64,000 bases of DNA from contig NZ_VORW01000001.1 of NCBI RefSeq assembly GCF_007997215.1, positions 806,001-870,000 on the forward strand. The letters are read 5' to 3'. The notes beneath the pieces were generated by a model, which did no database searches, was not told the origin of the DNA, and worked only from the letters and a program-made list of their open reading frames with translations. The position numbers and the translations under genes were made by a program. Of this stretch, positions 54,465 to 61,687 are shown in pieces. Within the stretch, counting starts at the first letter, position 1; each line of letters begins with the position of its first letter. The stretch is from Algoriphagus aquimarinus (GTDB lineage Bacteria > Bacteroidota > Bacteroidia > Cytophagales > Cyclobacteriaceae).

Positions 54465-56821
54465 AGAGAATAAAACCGCTTTTATTTAAATCCCCGGTAT
54501 TTCTTGGATTTATAGTGTTTTTCATCCTGCTGGGATTTGGATTCTTTCTTACTCTTAAGGAATATCAATTAAACTTAATTGAGGAAAATAATAAGGTAGA
54601 ATTGGCAGCTGAGCTTATTGAAGACCGAGTTCAGGGAGTGATCTCTACGGCCAAAATCTCGACAAATATTTTGGCCTATTTAGTTCAGACCCATAAGAAC
54701 GAGGAAAACTTCGTTGAAGTGGGCAAGAGCATCATCGATAATATTGATATCATTGGTCAGATTCAATTTTTAGATAGTGGTACCATCGTGGCTACATACC
54801 CTTTGATAGGTAATGAGGCAGTCATAGGTTATGATATCCTCGCCGACTCTACCCGATCTGAAGAGGCAGTTTTGGCGATAGAAAGAAGGGAAATCTTCTT
54901 TGCTGGCCCAGTTTCTATAAGACAGGGCGGGGAGGCTATTATCGCACGGCAGCCAATTTTTAAGGACAATAAGTTTACAGGATTCTCTGTAGTACTGATC
55001 GATTGGCAAAAATTTGTAGATCAAGTTTTCAGTGAGTTTCACAGTAATTCAGAATTTACTGTTGATCTATTCAAACTTTCTCCTTCAAGGGAAGATAAAA
55101 ATTCATTGCTTAAAAGTGATTTCACTTTGGCGGATGGCCCTTTAAAGGAAATTGAAGTTCCTGAGGGGAATTGGATTATTCAAGTTCAGCTGAACTCAAG
55201 TAAGGCACTAAGTTCTATCGGTTTACTCATTCTATTGAGAATAGCGCTTGCACTATTGCTAGGCTATTTAATCTATACCTTAGCTAATCAGCCTAATAAA
55301 CTGGCTAAAAAAGTTCGTGAAACTACCCGCAAGCTTCGGCTCAGTAACAAGCGGTTTGAACTAGCCACCAAAGCAACTTCCGAGGCAATATGGGATTGGG
55401 ATCTTTTGAAAGGGCATACATTTCGTAGTGATAATTTCAATAAACTTCTTGGGGTTTCCCAAGACGAAGATGCAAGTAAGGATGAGTTTTGGACTGCAAA
55501 AATTCATCCTGATGATCTACATAGAGTTGAGAAGAACTTGAGTGAGACGCTACAAGGAACGGGAGACCAGTGGACCCAAGAATTTAGATTCAGAAAATCC
55601 GATGGAGAAATTCTTTATGTCATTGATAATGGGCTGATTATTAGAAATAAGCAGGGTAAAGCAGTCAGAATAATTGGGTCCACTCAAAATATCACAAAAA
55701 GAAAACATGCTGAAATCGATCTTGCCAGTCAAAGGCAGAGGCTTTCAAATGTCATTGAAGGGACACATGCTGGAACCTGGGAATGGAATCCGCAAACGAA
55801 TGAAACCATTTTCAGCGAAATCTGGGCAAATATCATTGGGTATACTCTGAAAGAGCTAGAACCTGTAAGTTTCCAAACCTGGATTGATTTGATTCATCCT
55901 GAGGACATCATTGAAACCAAAAAACTACTGGATGATTATTTTTATGGTAAAAGTAATTCCTATGAATCTGAGTTTCGGATGAAACATAAGCAAGGAAAAT
56001 GGGTTTGGATATTAGCTAGAGGAAAAGTATTTTCTTGGACATTAGATGGAGAACCAATGATGATGTTTGGGACACAGGTAGACATTACCGAGAAAAAATT
56101 AAGGGAAGAAGAAATCAAAAGTACTAACCAGAAACTACAATCAGCAAATGATGAGCTTAAGTCATTTGCCTCTATGGCTTCTCATGATATGAAGGAACCC
56201 CTTCGGATGATCAGTTCTTTTCTTCAGCTGTTAGAGAAAAAATACACCCCGGTTTTGGATGAAAAAGGGGTTCAATACATAAATTTTGCAGTCAACGGAG
56301 CTAAGAGGTTGAGCGTGTTGATTGATGATATGATGGAATATTCCCGCATTGGCTTTGATGCGAGAATGCTAGATCGAATCAATCTCAACACTGTAGTAGA
56401 AGACGTGATCTCGCTCAACAAGGATTTGATTGCTGAAAAGAATGCTCAAATACATGTAGGAGATTTGCCTGAGATTTCAGGAATAATGACACCTATTAAA
56501 AGTGTCTTTATCAACTTAATTTCCAATGCACTGAAATATCAAGCAATAGGAAATATTCCAATAATTTCCATTTATGCTAAAAGTGTGGAAGGGTTCTACC
56601 AAATTACAGTTGAGGATAATGGAATAGGAATAGATGAAGCGTACTTCGAAAAGGTTTTCAATGTATTCAGTCGCTTACATGGTAAGAATGAATATTCTGG
56701 AACTGGCATTGGGCTTGCAGTGTGCAAAAAAATTATAAGTCAACATGGTGGAAAAATTTGGCTAGAATCTGCAGAAAAAGGCAGTAAATTTCATTTTACG
56801 CTCCAAAAATATGGCAATTAA
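54461..56821 (+). CDS. Membrane histidine kinase with CHASE-like sensor and two PAS domains
   Basis: A 786-residue kinase. Membrane helices at about 12-30 and 250-275 enclose a periplasmic CHASE-like domain (IDIIGQIQFLDSGTIVATYP, IFFAGPVSIRQGGEAIIARQPI). Two PAS units follow (about 300-420 and 425-545), then HisKA with His575 (FASMASHDMKEPLRM) and HATPase_c with DNGIGIDEAYFEKVF and GTGIGLAVCKK. The catalytic region is close to that of the preceding kinase. It overlaps its neighbours on both sides (4 and 11 bases) and very probably phosphorylates one or both receivers that follow. Confidence 0.93.
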   Translation: MKRIKPLLFKSPVFLGFIVFFILLGFGFFLTLKEYQLNLIEENNKVELAAELIEDRVQGVISTAKISTNILAYLVQTHKNEENFVEVGKSIIDNIDIIGQIQFLDSGTIVATYPLIGNEAVIGYDILADSTRSEEAVLAIERREIFFAGPVSIRQGGEAIIARQPIFKDNKFTGFSVVLIDWQKFVDQVFSEFHSNSEFTVDLFKLSPSREDKNSLLKSDFTLADGPLKEIEVPEGNWIIQVQLNSSKALSSIGLLILLRIALALLLGYLIYTLANQPNKLAKKVRETTRKLRLSNKRFELATKATSEAIWDWDLLKGHTFRSDNFNKLLGVSQDEDASKDEFWTAKIHPDDLHRVEKNLSETLQGTGDQWTQEFRFRKSDGEILYVIDNGLIIRNKQGKAVRIIGSTQNITKRKHAEIDLASQRQRLSNVIEGTHAGTWEWNPQTNETIFSEIWANIIGYTLKELEPVSFQTWIDLIHPEDIIETKKLLDDYFYGKSNSYESEFRMKHKQGKWVWILARGKVFSWTLDGEPMMMFGTQVDITEKKLREEEIKSTNQKLQSANDELKSFASMASHDMKEPLRMISSFLQLLEKKYTPVLDEKGVQYINFAVNGAKRLSVLIDDMMEYSRIGFDARMLDRINLNTVVEDVISLNKDLIAEKNAQIHVGDLPEISGIMTPIKSVFINLISNALKYQAIGNIPIISIYAKSVEGFYQITVEDNGIGIDEAYFEKVFNVFSRLHGKNEYSGTGIGLAVCKKIISQHGGKIWLESAEKGSKFHFTLQKYGN

Positions 56822-57263
56822 ACCAATAAATATTTTACTAGTTGAGGATAATGAAGGCGACATCGTTTTATTAATGGAAGCTTTCGGTGATGACAAAATT
56901 GTAAATAAGATCGATATAGCTAGAGACGGAGCCGAAGCTATAGACTTACTTAACGGGCTTGCAGATACTAATTCTGAAGGTCTTCCAGATTTGATTTTAT
57001 TAGACATTAACCTTCCTAAGAAAAATGGATATGAGGTAATCTCATCAATTAGGAATAACCCTTTACTGGGGGAAATCCCGGTGATTATACTCACCACATC
57101 TTCCTCAGAGATGGAAATTATTAAAGCCAAAAACCTGGAAGCTTATTGCTATATAATCAAGCCCAGTGAAATTGCCGAATATGTGAAAGTGGTCAGAAAA
57201 ATTGAGGAGTTTTGGTTACTAACACTTGAACTTCAAAAACTAAAGCGCAATGGCAAAGGATGA
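56811..57263 (+). CDS. Single-domain response regulator (Rcp1-like)
   Basis: A 150-residue stand-alone receiver. Acidic pair E12-D13, phosphoacceptor Asp65 (LILLDINLPKKNGYEV), Thr in IILTTSS and Lys in YIIKPSE. Length and the ILTTSSSEMEI segment match Rcp1-type receivers that serve PAS/phytochrome kinases. There is no output domain, so it works through phosphotransfer or protein contact. It overlaps the upstream kinase by 11 bases and the next receiver gene by 14. Confidence 0.93.
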   Translation: MAIKPINILLVEDNEGDIVLLMEAFGDDKIVNKIDIARDGAEAIDLLNGLADTNSEGLPDLILLDINLPKKNGYEVISSIRNNPLLGEIPVIILTTSSSEMEIIKAKNLEAYCYIIKPSEIAEYVKVVRKIEEFWLLTLELQKLKRNGKG

Positions 57264-58266
57264 AGAAAACTATCATATTTTAGTAGTTGAGGATAACCTC
57301 GGTGATTTTGTGATCTTAGAGGAGTATCTCTCTGAGTCACTTCTCAATTTGAAAACAAAGCATGCTGAAAGTTTCAAAGCTGCTGCTGAATATTTAGAGG
57401 ATGTCGAAAATTATTTTGACATAGTATTTCTAGATCTTTCACTTCCGGATAAATCAGGCGAAGAATTAGTGTTGGAAATCATAAAACTAGCTATAGGGAT
57501 TCCTGTAGTAGTTTTGACAGGCTTTTCAAATTTAGAATTTGGAAGCCGGTCTTTGGCTTTGGGTGCTTCAGACTATTTACTCAAAGATGATCTGTCACCA
57601 GCGATTCTTTTTAAAAGCTTGCTATACAATATTCAGCGGGTCAAGTTTATTTCAGAACTCAAAGAATCCAGAAGTAAATACTCCGACCTTTTCCAGTTAA
57701 ACCCTTCCCCAATTATTGTGTTTGATTTGGAAACTCTAAAAGTCTTAGATATAAATCAAGCGGCGATTTTAAAGTATGGATATGGAGCTGAGGAGTTTCT
57801 ATCCATGAACTTATTTGATTTTCGCCCAATGGAGGACTCCGATACTTTGCGACAAGCCATAGACGGTTTTTGGGTCAAAAACACTAAAGATTTTAAGCCT
57901 ATTACAAGACACTTAAAAAAGAATCAAGAGATTATCGACGTAGAAATCAGCCCTGCCAAAATCAAAATCAACAACAAGGATGCAGGCTTAGTGTTAATAA
58001 ATGACATTACCGAAAACCTCAAATACATTCGGAAAATCGAAGAGCAAAATGAAGCCTTTAAGGAGATCGCATGGATACAATCTCATGTGGTTAGAGCACC
58101 TTTGGCGAGGCTGTTGGGATTAGTGAACTTATTGGAGATCTCAGAAGAGGGAGCTAGCAAAGAAAATAATGAGCTACTTGAATTCATCAAGGGTTCTGTG
58201 TTGGAGCTAGATAAAATCGTTAGAGATATAAACGAAAAATCCGAAATCATTTCTAGTCGAGAATAA
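57250..58266 (+). CDS. Receiver-PAS-HisKA protein lacking the kinase ATPase domain
   Basis: A 338-residue protein: receiver (1-130) with E14-D15 and Asp62 (IVFLDLSLPD), PAS (about 150-255; NPSPIIVFDLETLKVLDINQ) and a HisKA-like dimerisation helix pair with His279 (WIQSHVVRAPLARLLG). It stops about 35 residues after the second helix; no HATPase_c is present. This layout recurs in Bacteroidota and suggests a phosphotransfer or scaffold protein that is phosphorylated by the kinases upstream. The end is natural-looking (TAA, no downstream HATPase remnants in any frame that I could see). It overlaps the Rcp1-like gene by 14 bases. Confidence 0.85.
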   Translation: MAKDEENYHILVVEDNLGDFVILEEYLSESLLNLKTKHAESFKAAAEYLEDVENYFDIVFLDLSLPDKSGEELVLEIIKLAIGIPVVVLTGFSNLEFGSRSLALGASDYLLKDDLSPAILFKSLLYNIQRVKFISELKESRSKYSDLFQLNPSPIIVFDLETLKVLDINQAAILKYGYGAEEFLSMNLFDFRPMEDSDTLRQAIDGFWVKNTKDFKPITRHLKKNQEIIDVEISPAKIKINNKDAGLVLINDITENLKYIRKIEEQNEAFKEIAWIQSHVVRAPLARLLGLVNLLEISEEGASKENNELLEFIKGSVLELDKIVRDINEKSEIISSRE

Positions 58267-58361
58267 GCTTCTAAAGGGTAGTAAAATTCAAGAACTAGTA
58301 GCTACATACTTCCTAGTAATTCAAAAGTATCCAGCTTAGCCGATTTATTCTATATAATTGT

Positions 58362-58421
58362 CAACCTAGTGAGGAAGACAAACAGAGTTGTATGCATAAG
58401 TTTGGAACGAAGAAAAAGTAG
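58362..58421 (+). pseudogene. Remnant of the 3' end of an aldose 1-epimerase gene
   Basis: Read in frame, 58362-58421 gives QPSEEDKQSCMHKFGTKKK and a TAG stop. It aligns without gaps to the end of the galM product here (KPGEKYEQTCIYRFGTK): P, E, Q, C, F, G, T, K are identical and most others similar. Over 31 bases 25 are identical (50 kb-region galM tail). Nothing upstream in this gap continues the gene, so only about 20 codons survive. Confidence 0.7.
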
Positions 58422-58454
58422 AAAACCATTCCGAATTGACGGAATGGTTTTTTT
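58422..58454 (+). terminator. Rho-independent terminator
   Basis: AAAACCATTCCG / CGGAATGGTTTT 12-bp stem, loop AATTGA, T-run to 58454. It lies just after the galM remnant and probably came with it; it may now end the signalling operon. Confidence 0.88.
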
Positions 58455-58536
58455 GCTCACGCTAAAAAAAAATTATTCTCCCGAAAGGTATTCATAAACC
58501 GTTTTGGAGATTCGAGCAAGTTGTTCGGCGGCCTTG

Positions 58537-58911
58537 TCATACCCGTATTATGCCTTCTTTAAGCGAATAAAGGATAGCAAGCACATCTTTTTTATCTTCC
58601 TCTGTGTATTTATTGCTACCCATTGCGCCAAGAATATCATCTACAACAGCTAAATATTCCTGCTCTGAAATGTTCATCCCTGTATGAGTTTGTACCATGT
58701 CTCGTCCCATGTACTGTTGTGGGCCGCCTGCTCCGGCACAAAAAAAGTTTACGGTATGCTCCTTTATTTTCTTCAATTGCTCAGGTTTGTTTTTGTAAGG
58801 AAGAAACCTTGGACTCACAAGTGGATTGGTCATATGTAAATCGACCACATCATCTACCAATTTAGTGATGCCTTGTTGTTCACCTAATCTTTCATATAGT
58901 GTACGTGCCAT
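58537..58911 (-). CDS. Truncated hemoglobin, group I type
   Basis: A 124-residue globin from ATG 58911 (MARTLYERLGEQQGI); a GTG 33 bases upstream is less likely. The 2-over-2 globin pattern is visible: the opening YERLGEQQGITKLVDDVVD, KIKEHTVNFFCAGAGGPQQYMG and the proximal heme His in VQTHTGMNIS. Such proteins bind O2 or NO and often act in NO detoxification. It lies on the minus strand between decayed sequences and has no obvious operon partner. All heme-pocket residues look intact. Confidence 0.9.
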   Translation of the reverse strand: MARTLYERLGEQQGITKLVDDVVDLHMTNPLVSPRFLPYKNKPEQLKKIKEHTVNFFCAGAGGPQQYMGRDMVQTHTGMNISEQEYLAVVDDILGAMGSNKYTEEDKKDVLAILYSLKEGIIRV

Positions 58912-59060
58912 AATATTGTCTTTAAAAGTTATTTGCTTTCTCACAACGTTAGGCAGATTTTAGCGAAAGAATGAGGCCATTTGATTCAATGATGTGTTCA
59001 TTTTGGTCAAATTCTTATTATCGTAAAACATTAGATTCAATTGACGCGAAACATAAGATA

Positions 59061-59097
59061 GGCAAGACCTTGTATTGTATAAATAGGAGGTCTTGCC
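59061..59097 (-). terminator. Hairpin after the esterase gene
   Basis: GGCAAGACCT / AGGTCTTGCC 10-bp perfect stem, 17-base loop, directly after the esterase stop. T-run weak. Confidence 0.5.
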
Positions 59098-59099
59098 CG

Positions 59100-59825
59100 T
59101 TACTTTCCTAAAATGTATTTCAGTCCATCATAAAAACTCGGGTAGGGTACATGTCCATATTCTTCGTAGGTTTTATATTCAAAGGAGAGTCTGTCTCCCA
59201 AGTCAGTTTTTACTTTTTTGGTAAACTGTAACATTGCATTGTGAACTTCTTTATTCGGATCATAAGAGTCGTTTAAAGAGTTGGCGATAAAAACTCTTTT
59301 CCCATTAAATAGCTCTTTATTTTTGAAAGCTTTGTCTATCAAGGCATCGAAATAAGTCTGCATGTCAGCATACCAGCCAGCACTTTTACCAATGTAATTG
59401 TCGAACAATTCAGGCTTTTCCAGAAAAGCATACATCACAAATAATCCACTTAGAGAAGTGCCTCGGAGCGTTCTTTCTCCATTAGAGCGATAATTTTTTT
59501 CAATATGTGGTATGAGTTCGGCGCCAATAAATGAGAGGAATTTCTCTGCTCCCGGGCTCTTCACTTCGTAAGTGGGCGTACTGAGCGGCATCATATCTCT
59601 GTCACGATCGGTATTGGGGATAGCTACCAAGATCATTTCCACTCCCAGTATGCGAGTTACCAGAATGGCTTGCAAAAGAGCGGTTTCATTCCCATCCAGA
59701 ACATAGAGCACAGGGTAAGATTGATTGGACGATTCATAGTCATGGGGAAGACTTACTACGAACGGCCTATTTTCATGTAGTATTACTGACTGTATGCTGT
59801 CTCTAATTCCAATTTTGACATTCAC
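59100..59825 (-). CDS. Esterase (enterochelin esterase-like), probably 5'-decayed
   Basis: A 241-residue alpha/beta-hydrolase of the putative esterase type: YPVLYVLDGNET, nucleophile Ser in RGTSLSGLFVMY, Asp in NSLNDSYDP and His in EEYGHVPYPSFYD. The only usable start is GTG at 59825. Upstream in the same frame are the residues KHILLVFFLGF, a TAA stop (59853-59855) and KFGLVYSQE, i.e. an interrupted signal peptide without ATG. The original protein was probably secreted; as it stands it would be cytoplasmic or unexpressed. Catalytic residues remain intact, so decay seems recent. Confidence 0.75.
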   Translation of the reverse strand: MNVKIGIRDSIQSVILHENRPFVVSLPHDYESSNQSYPVLYVLDGNETALLQAILVTRILGVEMILVAIPNTDRDRDMMPLSTPTYEVKSPGAEKFLSFIGAELIPHIEKNYRSNGERTLRGTSLSGLFVMYAFLEKPELFDNYIGKSAGWYADMQTYFDALIDKAFKNKELFNGKRVFIANSLNDSYDPNKEVHNAMLQFTKKVKTDLGDRLSFEYKTYEEYGHVPYPSFYDGLKYILGK

Positions 59826-59953
59826 TTCTTGAGAGTAAACCAGTCCAAATTTTTAAAATCCAAGAAAGAAGACTAACAATATATGTTTTAGAATGATTTG
59901 GTTTGTTTAAAGTACAACCTATCAATAGGTACCAAGTTAAGGGTTGATCCTGG

Positions 59954-60316
59954 TTAATTTGTCACTTCATAACCTTCCAGCACCTTTTCGAATGTTGAGA
60001 TTTTTCGTTTTACTTTCTTAGTAAGGTCTTCTTTCATTAATGGTGTTTGCTCCAGAGGATCTTTTGCAAGTGAGTATATTCTACCGTCTCCATAGAGCTT
60101 CCATTCGGTATTTTGCACTTAAGTAGCATTTTCAAATTTCCCCCAGTTCGGTGCATAGAAGCAATATATCCAATCCGACTTCTGAGAATTATCCCCAATT
60201 AGCTGCGAATAAAAGCTCAATCCATCAGTTTGATTAGCACCTGAGTTCTGATAATTGACTGTTTCCAAAAGCGTTGGCACAAAGTCAGAGAAGGAGATTA
60301 AATCAACTTCATAGCA
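59954..60316 (-). pseudogene. C-terminal remnant of a sulfatase gene with in-frame stop
   Basis: On the minus strand, VDLISFSDFVPTLLE, TDGLSFYSQLIGDNSQKSDW, YCFYAPNWGKFENAT, then a TAA stop (60119-60121), then in the same frame VQNTEWKLYGDGRIYSLAKD and PLEQTPL to a final TAA (59954-59956). This is the C-terminal domain of a formylglycine sulfatase (FSDFxPTLLE; WKLYGDGR; DPLE). The N-terminal half with the CxPSR site is absent: sequence upstream of about 60316 no longer matches. Both truncated and interrupted. Confidence 0.8.
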
Positions 60317-60562
60317 ATTGAATTCGAACTTCTGGGCTAAAAACAGAATAATAATCTGAAGCACAGAGTAATAGATAAACATAGATTTGAATAACTTAGA
60401 AAGAAAAACAGCCAAACTGTTTACACCCCAGCTGAAGTAAATGTACTCGGCTGACCCCAAGTTTCCGATGATACTAAGTTAATACTCGACGTTTTGGAGG
60501 GTATTTCAACTTGCTCTGACTATTGCAAAGACATTAATTATTTCAACTTAAACACCTATGCT

Positions 60563-61099
60563 ATGAAGAAGTACCTTTTTACCGTGATTTTGATTTGCGC
60601 AGCCGTGAGCATCTTACAAGCTCAAGGAATTGTTTATCCAGCGATTCAAGGGTATGGTGGGGTCAATGAAGTTCCTTTTGAAACCATCAAACCTGATCCT
60701 ACCAAACAATACAAATTCGTAGTGGAACTCGACTACAGAATTGATGATAAAAAGGAGCTTTCCGAATATTTGGACTATGGAGCAAAAATGTACAATGTTC
60801 ATATCTATGCTGGTGTTCCAAAGGAAAATATAGAGTTGGTGTTTGTGGTTTATGCCGGCTCCACACCGATTACACTTTCCAATGAAGAATACAAAAAGCG
60901 CTTTGAAGTTGACAACCCAAATGCTGAACTTTTGGAAGAGCTTAAGAAAAATGGAATACGGGTCATCGTCTGTGGACAGTCGATGATGAAGCAAAAGCTT
61001 GACCCAGCGATGATTTACCCCGGGGTAGAAATGGCTGTATCCAGGTTTACCGCGACTACAGATTTGATGAATAAAGGGTATTTACTTTTTGGGCTTTAA
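60563..61099 (+). CDS. DsrE-like secreted protein
   Basis: A 178-residue protein from ATG 60563 (signal peptide MKKYLFTVILICAAVSILQAQ). The mature part has the DsrE/DsrF-like fold: KFVVELDYRIDDKKELSEYL, HIYAGVPKENIELVFVVYAGS, then ELKKNGIRVIVCGQSMMK with the conserved Cys position of the family, and a C-terminal helix with TTDLMNKGYLLF. Exported DsrE-like proteins are common in Bacteroidota; the Cys may carry sulfane sulfur, but the role is unknown. It is followed after 10 bases by a DUF4440 gene. Confidence 0.8.
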   Translation: MKKYLFTVILICAAVSILQAQGIVYPAIQGYGGVNEVPFETIKPDPTKQYKFVVELDYRIDDKKELSEYLDYGAKMYNVHIYAGVPKENIELVFVVYAGSTPITLSNEEYKKRFEVDNPNAELLEELKKNGIRVIVCGQSMMKQKLDPAMIYPGVEMAVSRFTATTDLMNKGYLLFGL

Positions 61100-61109
61100 G
61101 ACTTCACTT

Positions 61110-61565
61110 ATGAGATTAAAAAACATGACTTTTTTAAGCCTTCTTCTGGGTTTTCTGATGATACAGTCAGACTTGTATGCACAGGAGTCGGAGATCAAAC
61201 AAATCCGTGATCAAAGAGAAGCTTCAAATAAAGCCCTTAGAAACTTCGATGAAAAGCTGAATAGTACTTTTCTGACTGATGATGTTTTGATTACCACTGG
61301 TGCAGGAACTTTGCTTTCGGGAAAAGCTGAGTTGATTGAATATATCAACAATGCCAATGGACAGAAGATGTATTGGGTTCGGACTACTACCGAAGTAATC
61401 GTAAATTCTGAATCTCAATTAGCTTGGGAGGAAGGTACCTGGGAAGGTTTTAATGAAAATTCCACTACTCCAATTGTTGCAGGAAATTACGCCGCTCAAT
61501 GGACAAAGAAATCAGGGATTTGGCTCATTCAATCTCAATTGTTTGTCACTTTACCAAAAGACTAG
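61110..61565 (+). CDS. DUF4440 / NTF2-fold secreted protein
   Basis: A 151-residue protein from ATG 61110 with a signal peptide (MTFLSLLLGFLMIQSDLYAQ). The NTF2-like pattern is visible: IRDQREASNKALRNFDEKLN, STFLTDDVLITTGAGTLLSGK, the strand SQLAWEEGTWEG and the closing YAAQWTKKSGIWLIQSQLF. DUF4440 proteins are small binding or hydrolytic proteins without settled function. It lies 10 bases after the DsrE-like gene and is probably co-transcribed. Confidence 0.85.
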   Translation: MRLKNMTFLSLLLGFLMIQSDLYAQESEIKQIRDQREASNKALRNFDEKLNSTFLTDDVLITTGAGTLLSGKAELIEYINNANGQKMYWVRTTTEVIVNSESQLAWEEGTWEGFNENSTTPIVAGNYAAQWTKKSGIWLIQSQLFVTLPKD

Positions 61566-61687
61566 ATGATTAAAAATGAATATTTTAATGGAAAGAAGCG
61601 ATTACCTTTTCATTTCAATGTTCCATGTCATTTTTCAAAAAAACTCAAAGACAAGTAGTAATTTCATCAGAATAAACCCAATTCAAA

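Noticed and set aside
58942..58954. CACAACGTTAGGC upstream of the globin gene, similar to a cassette boundary (minus: GCCTAAC then GTTGTGAG)
   Set aside because: The matching CTCACAAC at the other end of the globin gene was not found and no attC-like palindrome is present, so it was not called a cassette.
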